Program-made: the position numbers and the translations under genes | In this document: in pieces, positions 44,093 through 53,027 of the stretch | Position numbering within the stretch: the first letter of the stretch is position 1 | Layout: each line of letters opens with the position of its first letter | Notes under the pieces: model-generated | Seen by the model: only the letters and a program-made list of their open reading frames with translations | What the model was told of the DNA's origin: nothing | Database searches by the model: none | DNA from: Citrobacter europaeus | GTDB lineage: Bacteria > Pseudomonadota > Gammaproteobacteria > Enterobacterales > Enterobacteriaceae | Assembly (NCBI GenBank): GCA_020099315.1 | Contig: CP083650.1 | Span: 4,402,001-4,466,000, forward strand | Direction of reading: 5' to 3' | DNA: 64,000 bases

Positions 44093-45037
44093 CTATGCAG
44101 GATACTCAACCACCAGGCGACGGGGGGCGACACGACCTTCATCGTCCATCTCCCCCATGCCGATAAACTTGCCGTCATCGCCTTCCGTCACGCGCACCAG
44201 TCCTTCCAGCGGCGCGCCTGACGTCCGTACCGGGTTACCATTTTTAAAGTAAACCGAGGATGTTAAAGGCAAATTAACAACAGGATAGTCCGATGCTGGA
44301 CTGTCCATTGGCATCAGCAAAGGATCAAGCAGCTGTGCCGCCGGAATGTTCTGCTGCTCGGCCTGTTCAACCAGGTCACGCAGATGTTCCAGCGTCACCA
44401 TTCGATCCACCGGATACTTGCTGACCGTCAAACGACGCAGATACGTGACGTGCGCGCCGCAGCCCAACTTCTCACCGAGATCGTCAACAATGGTGCGAAT
44501 ATAGGTGCCTTTGGAACAGTGAACTTCCAGTTCCAGTTCGTTACCTTCATGGCGAATAAACAGCAGCTCATAGACGGTAATCGGGCGCGCTTCACGCGGC
44601 ACTTCAATGCCCTGACGCGCATATTCGTACAGCTTCTTACCCTGATACTTCAGCGCCGAATACATCGACGGAATCTGCTCGATATCGCCGCGGAAAGTCT
44701 CCAGCGCGTTTGCAAGCTGCTCTGCGGTGAAGGTTACCGGGCGCTCCTGCACGATTTGCCCATCGGCATCGGAGGTATCAGTACGCTGGCCCAGACGGGC
44801 AACCACACGATAGCGTTTGTCGGAATCCAGTAAATACTGTGAAAACTTAGTCGCTTCACCGAGGCAGATAGGCAGCATGCCTGTCGCCAGCGGATCCAAC
44901 GCGCCGGTATGTCCAGCGCGGTTGGCATTGTAGATGCGCTTTACTTTTTGCAGTACATCATTGCTGGACATGCCCTGCGGTTTATCCAGCAGCAGAACTC
45001 CGTGAATATCGCGACCACGACGACGAGGACGACTCAT
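44093..45037 (-). CDS. truB: tRNA pseudouridine-55 synthase TruB
   Basis: Forms pseudouridine 55 in the T loop of tRNAs and acts as a tRNA chaperone. It has 314 aa, the E. coli length; catalytic D48 is in GHTGALDPLATG (43-54). A C-terminal PUA domain is present. Its ATG overlaps the rbfA TGA (TGATG), indicating coupling in the metY-nusA-infB operon. Confidence 0.97.
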   Translation of the reverse strand: MSRPRRRGRDIHGVLLLDKPQGMSSNDVLQKVKRIYNANRAGHTGALDPLATGMLPICLGEATKFSQYLLDSDKRYRVVARLGQRTDTSDADGQIVQERPVTFTAEQLANALETFRGDIEQIPSMYSALKYQGKKLYEYARQGIEVPREARPITVYELLFIRHEGNELELEVHCSKGTYIRTIVDDLGEKLGCGAHVTYLRRLTVSKYPVDRMVTLEHLRDLVEQAEQQNIPAAQLLDPLLMPMDSPASDYPVVNLPLTSSVYFKNGNPVRTSGAPLEGLVRVTEGDDGKFIGMGEMDDEGRVAPRRLVVEYPA

Positions 45038-45441
45038 CAGTCCTCCTTGCTGTCGTCCGCTGGGTTCACACGACGCTCATCGTCATGTTTCACCACGCTG
45101 GTCACCAGATTGGACATGCGCATCCCTTCAACCAACGAGTTGTCGTAGAAGAAGGTCAGCTCAGGCACGATGCGCAGGCGCATTGCTTTACCCAGCAGAG
45201 AGCGGATAAAACCAGAGGCTTCCTGCAGTGCCTTAATGCCGTTTTTCACGGCAGCTTCGTCCTGATCGTTCAGGAAAGTCACGAATACTTTGGCATAAGC
45301 CAGATCACGGGACATCTCAACGCCCGATACGGTGGTCATCATACCAACACGCGGGTCTTTGATTTCGCGTTGCAGGATGAGTGCGATCTCTTTCTGCATC
45401 TCTTGCGCGACACGCTGCGGGCGACCAAATTCTTTCGCCAT
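45037..45441 (-). CDS. rbfA: Ribosome-binding factor A
   Basis: KH-fold protein needed for late 30S maturation, especially 16S 5' end processing and cold adaptation. It has 134 aa (E. coli 133), with the type II KH core (LAYAKVFVTFLND and RSLLGKAMRLRIVPELTFFYD). It lies between infB and truB, after a hairpin/REP segment in the infB-rbfA gap. Confidence 0.97.
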   Translation of the reverse strand: MAKEFGRPQRVAQEMQKEIALILQREIKDPRVGMMTTVSGVEMSRDLAYAKVFVTFLNDQDEAAVKNGIKALQEASGFIRSLLGKAMRLRIVPELTFFYDNSLVEGMRMSNLVTSVVKHDDERRVNPADDSKED

Positions 45442-45464
45442 AATAAATTCTCCAGAATAAAGAC

Positions 45465-45490
45465 AAAAAAGGGGCCATAAGCCCCTTTTT
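45465..45490. terminator. Bidirectional hairpin between infB and rbfA
   Basis: GGGGCC-ATAA-GCCCC is flanked by A6 on the left and T5 on the right, so it resembles a terminator in both directions. Lying inside an operon, it may lower expression of rbfA-truB or act in mRNA processing. Confidence 0.65.
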
Positions 45491-45497
45491 AAATTTC

Positions 45498-45529
45498 TTG
45501 CCGGGTGGCGCTTCGCTTACCCGGCCAAC
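45498..45529. repeat. Single REP unit between infB and rbfA
   Basis: TTGCCGGGTGGCGCTTCGCTTACCCGGCC (shown in part: GCCGGGTGGCG and TTACCCGGCC) is a REP-type palindrome. It follows the hairpin in the same gap. Confidence 0.7.
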
Positions 45530-45587
45530 ACCTAATCATCTTCTAAGGATTTTGGGCTGCAAATTGCGGCCCAAAAGACGACGAAGA

Positions 45588-48278
45588 TTAAGCGATGGTA
45601 CGTTTGATCTCGATGATCTCGAACACTTCGATCATATCGCCAACGCGAACGTCGTTGTAGTTCTTCACGCCGATACCACATTCCATACCGTTACGGACTT
45701 CGTTGACGTCATCTTTGAAGCGGCGCAGGGATTCCAGCTCGCCTTCATAGATAACCACGTTGTCGCGCAGTACGCGGATTGGGTTGTGACGTTTAATCGT
45801 GCCTTCGGTAACCATACAGCCTGCGATAGCGCCGAATTTCGGTGATTTGAACACATCACGAACTTCAGCCAGACCAATGATCTGCTGTTTCAGTTCCGGA
45901 GACAGCATGCCGCTCATCGCTGCTTTCACTTCGTCGATCAGATGATAGATGACGGAGTAGTAACGCAGATCCAGGCTTTCTGATTCGATAACTTTACGTG
46001 CAGAGGCATCAGCACGTACGTTAAAGCCAACCAGAATCGCGTTGGATGCCGCAGCCAGGGTCGCGTCGGTTTCGGTGATACCACCTACGCCAGAACCGAT
46101 GATCTTCACTTTTACTTCGTCGGTAGACAGTTTCAGTAAAGAGTCGGAAATCGCTTCTACAGAACCCTGAACATCGGCCTTCAGGACGATGTTCACTTCG
46201 TGAACTTCGCCTTCGGTCATGTTAGCGAACATGTTCTCGAGTTTAGATTTCTGCTGACGAGCCAGTTTAACTTCACGGAATTTGCCCTGACGGTACAGTG
46301 CAACTTCACGGGCTTTCTTCTCGTCACGAACAACGGTAACTTCGTCACCCGCAGCCGGAACACCGGACAGACCGAGGATTTCCACCGGAATGGACGGACC
46401 CGCTTCCAGTACTTCCTGACCCAGTTCGTTACGCATCGCACGAACGCGGCCGTATTCGAAACCACACAGAACGATATCGCCCTTGTTCAGGGTACCTTCG
46501 CGAACCAGGACGGTAGCAACCGGGCCACGACCTTTATCCAGGAAGGATTCGATAACCGCGCCGCTCGCCATACCTTTACGGATAGCTTTCAGTTCCAGTA
46601 CTTCGGCCTGCAGCAGGATAGCATCCAGCAGTTCGTCGATACCGGTACCCGCTTTCGCAGAAACGTGAACGAACTGGCTCTCGCCGCCCCACTCTTCCGG
46701 CATGATGCCGTACTGGGACAGTTCGTTTTTAACGCGATCTGGATCCGCTTCCGGTTTATCGATTTTGTTGACTGCAACAACGACCGGCACACCTGCCGCT
46801 TTCGCGTGCTGGATAGCTTCGATAGTCTGCGGCATCACGCCGTCGTCTGCTGCAACAACCAGAACAACGATATCCGTTGCCTGAGCACCACGAGCACGCA
46901 TGGAGGTAAACGCGGCGTGACCCGGGGTGTCCAGGAAGGTGATCATACCGTTGTCAGTTTCAACGTGGTACGCACCGATGTGCTGAGTAATGCCGCCCGC
47001 TTCACCAGAGGCCACTTTCGTTGAACGAATGTAGTCCAGCAGAGACGTTTTACCGTGGTCAACGTGACCCATGATGGTCACTACCGGAGCGCGCGGTTCA
47101 GCCGCAGCGCCAGTGTCACGGTCGCTCATTACCGCTTCTTCCAGCTCGTTTTCACGACGCAGGATAACTTTGTGGCCCATCTCTTCGGCAACCAGCTGCG
47201 CGGTTTCCTGGTCGATGACCTGGTTGATGGTCGCCATTGCGCCCAGCTTCATCATCGCTTTGATGACCTGAGAGCCTTTGACCGCCATCTTGTTCGCCAG
47301 ATCGCCAACGGTGATGGTTTCGCCGATCACAACGTCACGGTTAACGGCCTGAGCTGGCTTCTGGAAGCCCTGCTGCAGAGCGGAACCTTTACGCTGCTTA
47401 CCGCCTTTACCACCGCGAACCGCTGCACGCGCTTCTTCACGGTCAGCTTTAGATTCAGCGTGTTTGTTGCCTTTCTTCGCCGGACGCGCGGCTTTCGTGC
47501 TGCGAGTACGACCACGGCCGCCTTCGACTTCACGATCGTTTTCGTCTTCAGCCTGGCGAGCATGCTGGGAAGTGGTGACGTGATAATCGCTGGTATCTTC
47601 AACAGGTTCAGCGTTATTCACACCATTTTTCTCGTTTTCTTCCGCCATACGGCGAGCTTCTTCCGCTACGCGGCGCGCTTCTTCTTCAAGCTTGCGACGT
47701 GCTTCTTCTTCCGCTTTACGCTTCAGTTCTGCGGCTTCATTTTCACGGCGGGCTTTTTCGGCCTGGGCGGTTTTAGTCATATCGTCGGTCTGTTGATTGC
47801 TCACTTTGTCTTTTTCCGCAGCTTCACGTTTCGCTTTATCAGCGGCTTCACGCTTAGCTTGTTCTGCGGCCTCACGTTCGGCTTTTTGTTGCGCCTCGCG
47901 TTTGGCAGCTTCTTCTGCCTCACGACGGGCTTGCTCTTCCGCTTCACGCTGCGCCTGCTCTTCCGCGGCAAGGCGTTCAGCCTCTTGCGGATCGCGTTTC
48001 ACAAAGGTGCGTGTCTTGCGGACTTCGATTTGTACCGATTTACTTTTTCCACCGGTACCTGGAATATTGAGAGTACTGCGCGTTTTACGCTGCAATGTCA
48101 ACTTATCCGGCGCTGAGCCGTTCTCACGGTTCAGATGCGCCAGTAAGGTTTGTTTCTCTTGTGCGGACACAGAGTCGTCAGCAGACTTCCGGATACCAGC
48201 ATCAGCAAATTGCTGTACCAGGCGATCCACGGAGGTCTGTATCTCTGCAGCCAGCGTTTTTACGGTTACATCTGTCAT
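45588..48278 (-). CDS. infB: Translation initiation factor IF-2
   Basis: GTPase that brings initiator tRNA to the 30S subunit and promotes subunit joining. It has 896 aa (E. coli 890). The N-terminal part has two short conserved blocks, then a highly charged Ala/Glu/Arg-rich segment (about 95-220). The G domain starts near 395 (VTIMGHVDHGKTSLLD). Internal starts for the shorter forms are kept: GTG at codon 159 (47804) for IF2-2 and ATG at codon 167 (47780) for IF2-3. It follows nusA by 24 bp. Confidence 0.97.
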   Translation of the reverse strand: MTDVTVKTLAAEIQTSVDRLVQQFADAGIRKSADDSVSAQEKQTLLAHLNRENGSAPDKLTLQRKTRSTLNIPGTGGKSKSVQIEVRKTRTFVKRDPQEAERLAAEEQAQREAEEQARREAEEAAKREAQQKAEREAAEQAKREAADKAKREAAEKDKVSNQQTDDMTKTAQAEKARRENEAAELKRKAEEEARRKLEEEARRVAEEARRMAEENEKNGVNNAEPVEDTSDYHVTTSQHARQAEDENDREVEGGRGRTRSTKAARPAKKGNKHAESKADREEARAAVRGGKGGKQRKGSALQQGFQKPAQAVNRDVVIGETITVGDLANKMAVKGSQVIKAMMKLGAMATINQVIDQETAQLVAEEMGHKVILRRENELEEAVMSDRDTGAAAEPRAPVVTIMGHVDHGKTSLLDYIRSTKVASGEAGGITQHIGAYHVETDNGMITFLDTPGHAAFTSMRARGAQATDIVVLVVAADDGVMPQTIEAIQHAKAAGVPVVVAVNKIDKPEADPDRVKNELSQYGIMPEEWGGESQFVHVSAKAGTGIDELLDAILLQAEVLELKAIRKGMASGAVIESFLDKGRGPVATVLVREGTLNKGDIVLCGFEYGRVRAMRNELGQEVLEAGPSIPVEILGLSGVPAAGDEVTVVRDEKKAREVALYRQGKFREVKLARQQKSKLENMFANMTEGEVHEVNIVLKADVQGSVEAISDSLLKLSTDEVKVKIIGSGVGGITETDATLAAASNAILVGFNVRADASARKVIESESLDLRYYSVIYHLIDEVKAAMSGMLSPELKQQIIGLAEVRDVFKSPKFGAIAGCMVTEGTIKRHNPIRVLRDNVVIYEGELESLRRFKDDVNEVRNGMECGIGVKNYNDVRVGDMIEVFEIIEIKRTIA

Positions 48279-48302
48279 ACTGTTCCTTCCTGCTACAGTT
48301 TA

Positions 48303-49790
48303 TTACGCTTCGTCGCCGAACCAGCAAATATTACGGGCAGCCATAATCAGCTCACCGGCTTTTTCGTCGGTCAACCCTTCGATATCAGCCAGATCATCAA
48401 TGCCCTGTTCAGCGAGATCTTCCAGCGTACAAACACCACGGGCAGCCAGTTTGAAGGCCATCTCACGATCCAATCCTTCCAGATTCAGCAGATCGTCAGC
48501 CGGTTTGTTATCACCGAGGCTTTCTTCCTGGGCCAGTGCCAGAGTGGTCAGTGCGTTTTTAGCACGCTCGCGCAGCGCTTCAACGGTCTGTTCATCCAGG
48601 CCGTCAATTTCCAGCAGCTCTTTCATTGGCACGTAGGCCAGTTCTTCCAGCGTCGCAAAACCTTCTTCAACCAGAACTGTCGCGAAATCTTCATCGATAT
48701 CGAGATATTTGGTGAAGGTATCAATGGCTGCATGTGCTTCAGCCTGATGCTTCGCCTGCAGGTCATCAACGGTCATTACGTTGAGTTCCCAACCGCTCAG
48801 TTGTGAAGCCAGACGGACGTTCTGACCATTACGTCCAATCGCCTGAGCCAGGTTACCGGCTTCAACCGCGATATCCATGGTGTGTTTGTCTTCATCCACC
48901 ACGATAGAAGCGACGTCTGCTGGCGCCATTGCGTTAATCACGAACTGCGCCGGGTTATCATCCCACAGGACGATATCGATACGCTCGCCGCCCAGTTCGG
49001 TAGAAACCGCCTGAACGCGCGCACCGCGCATACCAACACACGCGCCGACCGGATCAATACGCTTGTCGTTGGTCTTAACGGCGATTTTCGCACGCGATCC
49101 CGGATCGCGAGCAGCCGCTTTAATTTCGATCACTTCTTCGCCAATTTCCGGCACTTCGATGCGGAACAGCTCAACCAGCATTTCCGGTTTGGAACGGGTT
49201 ACGAACAGCTGCGCACCGCGCGCTTCCGGGCGAACAGAATACAGAACGCCACGAATACGGTCGCCTGGACGGAAGTTTTCACGCGGCAGCATGTCTTCAC
49301 GCAGGATCACGGCTTCAGCATTGCTGCCCAGATCCAGAGAGATGTTGTCGCGGTTTACTTTCTTCACCACACCGGTGACGATTTCACCTTCGTGTTCGCG
49401 GAACTGATCAACAACCATTGCGCGTTCAGCTTCACGTACTTTCTGTACGATAACCTGCTTCGCGGTCTGGGTGGTGATACGGTCAAAGGTGACAGATTCA
49501 ATCTGATCTTCAACATATTCGCCCACGTTCAGGCTTTCGTCTTCGAAGCGTGCCGCTTCCAGGGTAATTTCTTTGGTCGGCTGAGTAACTTCTTCTACGA
49601 TTACCCAACGACGGAAGGTATCGAAATCACCGCTTTTACGATCGATTTCTACGCGAACGTCGATCTCTTGCTCATATTTTTTCTTTGTTGCTGTAGCCAG
49701 CGCACTTTCCAGCGCTTCAAAAATTTTCTCGCGTGGCAGCGCTTTTTCGTTGGATACGGCTTCAACAACAGCCAAAATTTCTTTGTTCAT
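48303..49790 (-). CDS. nusA: Transcription termination/antitermination factor NusA
   Basis: RNA polymerase-binding factor for pausing, termination and rRNA/lambda N antitermination. It has 495 aa, the E. coli length: N-terminal polymerase-binding domain (1-130), S1 (about 135-200), KH1 and KH2 (about 200-345, with VGMRGARVQAV and IGRNGQNVRLAS), and two acidic repeats at the C-terminus. It lies 28 bp after rimP. Confidence 0.98.
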   Translation of the reverse strand: MNKEILAVVEAVSNEKALPREKIFEALESALATATKKKYEQEIDVRVEIDRKSGDFDTFRRWVIVEEVTQPTKEITLEAARFEDESLNVGEYVEDQIESVTFDRITTQTAKQVIVQKVREAERAMVVDQFREHEGEIVTGVVKKVNRDNISLDLGSNAEAVILREDMLPRENFRPGDRIRGVLYSVRPEARGAQLFVTRSKPEMLVELFRIEVPEIGEEVIEIKAAARDPGSRAKIAVKTNDKRIDPVGACVGMRGARVQAVSTELGGERIDIVLWDDNPAQFVINAMAPADVASIVVDEDKHTMDIAVEAGNLAQAIGRNGQNVRLASQLSGWELNVMTVDDLQAKHQAEAHAAIDTFTKYLDIDEDFATVLVEEGFATLEELAYVPMKELLEIDGLDEQTVEALRERAKNALTTLALAQEESLGDNKPADDLLNLEGLDREMAFKLAARGVCTLEDLAEQGIDDLADIEGLTDEKAGELIMAARNICWFGDEA

Positions 49791-49818
49791 CGCGGGCTTT
49801 TCACCTCAATCCAGACTG

Positions 49819-50271
49819 TTAAAAGTGGGGAACCAGGTTCGCCTTCTGGATATTACTCAGCGCGAACACTTCATCTTTGCCTTCGACTGTGACCGTGATC
49901 ATCTCACCGTCCACCGCTTTGATAACGCCCTGCCATTTACGACGGTTTTGTACCGCCATACGAAGAACCAGCGTGACTTCTTCACCCAGGAAACGCACGT
50001 AGTGTTCAGCTGTGAACAGAGGACGGTCGAGACCCGGAGAGGAAACTTCCAGGTTATAGGCAACGGTGATTGGGTCTTCGACATCCATCACGGCGCTTAC
50101 CTGATGGCTCACATCAGCACAATCATCAACATTGATGCCATCTTCACTATCAATATAGATGCGCAGTGTGGATGTGCGACCACGAATAAATTCGATGCCG
50201 ACCAATTCGTAGCCCAGGGCTTCAACTGGCGCTGTAATCATCTCTGTTAATTTTTGCTCTAATGTGGACAA
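49819..50271 (-). CDS. rimP: Ribosome maturation factor RimP
   Basis: Assists assembly of the 30S head and central pseudoknot. I choose the TTG at 50271 (LSTLEQKLTEM), giving 150 aa as in E. coli; in-frame GTG at 50277 and TTG at 50283 are alternatives, and the GGGGGTGG before 50271 serves as ribosome binding site. Alpha/beta N-terminal and Sm-like C-terminal domains. It is the first protein gene after metY, behind two hairpin terminators. Confidence 0.93.
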   Translation of the reverse strand: MSTLEQKLTEMITAPVEALGYELVGIEFIRGRTSTLRIYIDSEDGINVDDCADVSHQVSAVMDVEDPITVAYNLEVSSPGLDRPLFTAEHYVRFLGEEVTLVLRMAVQNRRKWQGVIKAVDGEMITVTVEGKDEVFALSNIQKANLVPHF

Positions 50272-50288
50272 GCCCACCCCCAAGACAT

Positions 50289-50308
50289 AAAAAAAGGGCC
50301 TAAAGCCC
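50289..50308 (-). terminator. Hairpin directly before rimP
   Basis: On the minus strand GGGCTTTAGGCCC is followed by seven T and ends about 17 bp before the rimP start. With the stronger hairpin upstream it forms a pair of attenuating terminators in the metY-rimP leader. Confidence 0.7.
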
Positions 50309-50330
50309 AGTTATTCTGTAGTCAGATAAC

Positions 50331-50352
50331 AAAAAACCCCGATAAATCGGGG
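50331..50352 (-). terminator. Terminator between metY and rimP
   Basis: On the minus strand CCCCGAT-TT-ATCGGGG is followed by T6. Most transcripts from metY would stop here; read-through supplies rimP-nusA-infB. NusA itself is known to act on this leader in E. coli. Confidence 0.85.
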
Positions 50353-50478
50353 CTTTAGATAACTGAACCCTATAACCGCACCTGCGGTTCGGAGAACCTT
50401 CCGAAAGAATTTTTTTCAAATCCAGCTACGAAGGCCTAAGTCTTCACAGTATATTTGAAAAAGAACTCTAAGGGAAAG

Positions 50479-50555
<77 letters not shown>

Positions 50556-50570
50556 CCTGAAACGTGGCAA

Positions 50571-50599
50571 ATTTTACTCGTTTTGGGTAAAAAATGCAA
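50571..50599 (-). promoter_or_regulatory. metY promoter
   Basis: TTGCAT and TAAAAT, separated by 17 bp on the minus strand, end 16 bp before the tRNA 5' end. This is the expected P1 promoter of the metY-rimP-nusA-infB operon. Confidence 0.7.
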
Positions 50600-50610
50600 A
50601 TACTGCTGGG

Positions 50611-50631
50611 ATTTGGTACCGAGGACGGGAC
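50611..50631 (-). repeat. tRNA-Leu 3'-end fragment upstream of metY
   Basis: Twenty of 21 bases match the 3' end of leuU plus three bases beyond its CCA (52429-52449), in the same orientation. It reads GTCCCGTCCTCGGTACCAAAT on the minus strand. The single difference is C versus T in the T-stem region. No other part of a tRNA is present, so it is a fragment, not a gene. Confidence 0.75.
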
Positions 50632-50801
50632 GTAAAATCTGCGCACAGTATATTGATTCACTATGCGTTATGTCAACCTTGTTACGACTATGCAAATCAA
50701 TGAATGCTGACCAGCGCTTGTTCAGCAAGATAAATGTGCCACCCACGCCGTTATTTAACGAAATTATCACTAAACTCTTCCTGTCATCCAGAAAAGATGA
50801 T

Positions 50802-50838
50802 TAAATGAAAACTCATTTATTTTGCATAAAAATGCAAT
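50802..50838 (+). promoter_or_regulatory. Tandem ARG boxes upstream of argG
   Basis: Two 18-bp imperfect palindromes separated by about 1-3 bp: one centred on TGAAAACTCA (50802-50819) and one on TTGCATAAAAATGCAA (50821-50838). Both resemble the ArgR site TGAATAATTATTCA. Paired ARG boxes before argG are the arrangement used by ArgR-arginine repression. Confidence 0.65.
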
Positions 50839-50889
50839 TAACATAATAAGCCGACCTCTTCACCAGTCTATCAAGCAGGGTTTTATTTT

Positions 50890-52233
50890 ATGACGACGAT
50901 TCTCAAGCATCTCCCGGTAGGTCAACGTATTGGTATCGCTTTTTCCGGCGGCCTGGACACCAGTGCAGCACTGCTGTGGATGCGACAAAAAGGGGCTGTC
51001 CCATATGCATATACTGCGAATTTGGGCCAGCCGGATGAGGATGACTATGACGCCATTCCTCGCCGTGCAATGGAATATGGTGCTGAGAATGCTCGCCTGG
51101 TAGATTGCCGTAAGCAGCTGGTTGCCGAAGGGATCGCTGCCATTCAGTGCGGTGCATTCCACAATACCACCGGCGGGCTAACCTACTTCAATACCACCCC
51201 GTTGGGCCGTGCAGTCACCGGCACCATGCTGGTTGCCGCCATGAAAGAAGATGGCGTGAACATCTGGGGTGACGGTAGCACCTACAAAGGTAACGATATT
51301 GAACGTTTTTATCGTTACGGTCTGCTGACCAACGCCGAATTGCAGATTTACAAACCATGGCTGGATACCGATTTTATCGATGAACTCGGCGGTCGCCATG
51401 AGATGTCCGAATTTATGATTGCCTGTGGTTTCGACTACAAAATGTCCGTTGAGAAAGCGTACTCCACAGACTCCAATATGCTCGGCGCGACCCACGAAGC
51501 TAAAGACCTCGAGTTCCTGAACTCCAGCGTCAAAATCGTCAACCCGATTATGGGCGTGAAATTCTGGGATGAGAGCGTGAAGATCCCGGCAGAAGAAGTT
51601 ACCGTGCGTTTTGAGCAGGGTCATCCGGTTGCGCTGAACGGTAAAACCTTCAGCGACGACGTTGAGATGATGCTGGAAGCCAACCGTATCGGCGGCCGCC
51701 ACGGTTTGGGTATGAGCGATCAGATTGAAAACCGTATCATTGAAGCAAAGAGCCGTGGCATCTACGAAGCCCCGGGGATGGCATTGCTGCATATCGCCTA
51801 TGAGCGTCTGCTGACCGGTATTCATAACGAAGACACCATCGAGCAGTATCACGCGCACGGTCGCCAGCTGGGTCGTCTGCTGTATCAGGGCCGTTGGTTC
51901 GACTCTCAGGCTCTGATGCTGCGTGACGGCCTGCAGCGCTGGGTTGCCAGCCAGATCACCGGTGAAGTGACGCTGGAACTGCGTCGCGGTAATGACTACT
52001 CAATCCTCAACACCGTGTCTGACAATCTGACTTATAAACCTGAACGTTTAACGATGGAAAAAGGCGAGTCAGTATTCTCTCCGGACGACCGTATCGGTCA
52101 GTTGACCATGCGTAATCTGGACATTACCGATACCCGCGAGAAGCTGTTCGGCTATGCGCAGTCTGGCCTGCTGACCGCCTCTTCCACAACCGGCCTGCCG
52201 CAGGTTGAGAATCTGGAAAATAAGTCGAAGTAA
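50890..52233 (+). CDS. argG: Argininosuccinate synthase
   Basis: Joins citrulline and aspartate with ATP to argininosuccinate in arginine biosynthesis. It has 447 aa, the E. coli length. The PP-loop ATP-binding motif is AFSGGLDTS (17-25). The gene is monocistronic: divergent from metY, with ARG boxes upstream and its own terminator downstream. Confidence 0.98.
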   Translation: MTTILKHLPVGQRIGIAFSGGLDTSAALLWMRQKGAVPYAYTANLGQPDEDDYDAIPRRAMEYGAENARLVDCRKQLVAEGIAAIQCGAFHNTTGGLTYFNTTPLGRAVTGTMLVAAMKEDGVNIWGDGSTYKGNDIERFYRYGLLTNAELQIYKPWLDTDFIDELGGRHEMSEFMIACGFDYKMSVEKAYSTDSNMLGATHEAKDLEFLNSSVKIVNPIMGVKFWDESVKIPAEEVTVRFEQGHPVALNGKTFSDDVEMMLEANRIGGRHGLGMSDQIENRIIEAKSRGIYEAPGMALLHIAYERLLTGIHNEDTIEQYHAHGRQLGRLLYQGRWFDSQALMLRDGLQRWVASQITGEVTLELRRGNDYSILNTVSDNLTYKPERLTMEKGESVFSPDDRIGQLTMRNLDITDTREKLFGYAQSGLLTASSTTGLPQVENLENKSK

Positions 52234-52247
52234 AGATTCGCCATCTT

Positions 52248-52271
52248 AAGGCCGCGAAAGCGGCCTTTTTT
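52248..52271 (+). terminator. argG terminator
   Basis: AAGGCCGC-GAAA-GCGGCCTT has a GNRA tetraloop and is followed by a T-run, 15 bp after the argG stop. Confidence 0.9.
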
Positions 52272-52291
52272 ATGCGCGGAATATAAGGTGT

Positions 52292-52371
52292 CTGTAGGCC
52301 TGATAAGCGTAGCGCCATCAGGCGTTGTAATAATGTCGGATGGCGGCGTTAACGCCTTATCCGACCTACAG
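52292..52371. repeat. REP pair downstream of argG
   Basis: CTGTAGGCCTGATAAGCG...GCCATCAGGCG and TCGGATGGCGGCG...CCTTATCCGACCTACAG are two inverted REP units between the argG terminator and the leuU terminator. Confidence 0.85.
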
Positions 52372-52391
52372 GATAGCCACAAATAACAGAC

Positions 52392-52427
52392 GAAAAAAAA
52401 AGACGCTTTTCAGCGTCTTTTTTTTGG
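52392..52427. terminator. Terminator of the secG-leuU unit
   Basis: AAAGACGC-TTTTCA-GCGTCTTT (stem AAGACGC/GCGTCTT) is flanked by a long A-run on the left and T-run on the right. On the minus strand it ends transcripts coming from secG and leuU; it can also work in the other direction. Confidence 0.88.
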
Positions 52428-52431
52428 AATT

Positions 52432-52518
52432 TGGTACCGAGGATGGGACTCGAACCCACAAGCCCGTTAGGGCACTACCACCTCAAGGTAGCGTGTCTAC
52501 CAATTCCACCACCTCGGT
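52432..52518 (-). tRNA. leuU: tRNA-Leu (GAG)
   Basis: 87 nt with a long class II variable arm and encoded CCA. The minus strand begins ACCGAGGTGGTGG and ends CCTCGGTACCA; the anticodon GAG lies in CTACCTTGAGGTGG. Base 1 is A pairing with T72, where the E. coli gene has G1 as I recall. It lies 9 bp downstream of secG on the same strand, the E. coli arrangement. Confidence 0.96.
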
Positions 52519-52527
52519 ACAGAATAC

Positions 52528-52860
52528 TTAGCGTGGGATATCGCTGGTCGGCTGAGCCGGAGCAGCTGGCTGAGTTTGCTCGGTTTTCGCCGGTGCGCTC
52601 AGATTTTCCCACTCACTTCCTTTATTGGTCTTGTTGCTGTTCATGTTACCCAGCACCAGACTGATGATGAAGAACAAGGTTCCCAATACAGCTGTCATAC
52701 GGGTCATGAAGTTACCAGAACCACTTGAACCAAACAGAGTACCAGAAGCGCCTGCGCCAAAAGAGGCTCCCATATCAGCGCCTTTGCCTTGCTGCAGCAT
52801 GATCAAGCCTACCAGGCCAATTGCCACAATAAGGAAAACTACTAAAAGAGCTTCGTGCAT
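52528..52860 (-). CDS. secG: Preprotein translocase subunit SecG
   Basis: Small integral membrane subunit of the SecYEG channel. The ATG at 52860 (MHEALLVVFLIV) gives 110 aa, the E. coli length. Two hydrophobic segments flank the loop GADMGASFGAGASGTLFGSSGSGN, shown here in part as GAGASGTLFG. The longer upstream frame has no homology. Unlike E. coli, glmM is not next to it; a three-gene insertion lies between. Confidence 0.95.
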   Translation of the reverse strand: MHEALLVVFLIVAIGLVGLIMLQQGKGADMGASFGAGASGTLFGSSGSGNFMTRMTAVLGTLFFIISLVLGNMNSNKTNKGSEWENLSAPAKTEQTQPAAPAQPTSDIPR

Positions 52861-53027
52861 AATCAACCTGTTCCTTGCGGAGTTGCCGCGTACAATGCTT
52901 CGACCATTAAAGCGGGAATATTTACTGTTTCCCACTGAAGCGGGTGTGAATACTAACCAAAGCGAATAACCTTCGCAAGGGCAATTTGTTAGCATTGTAT
53001 CAACTGCGGAAAAAATCGCCATATCAA

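Noticed and set aside
47055..48116. 353-codon plus-strand frame opposite infB
   Set aside because: Phe/Arg/Leu-rich shadow of the charged IF2 N-terminal region.
48882..49892. 336-codon plus-strand frame opposite nusA
   Set aside because: Shadow of nusA without supporting features.
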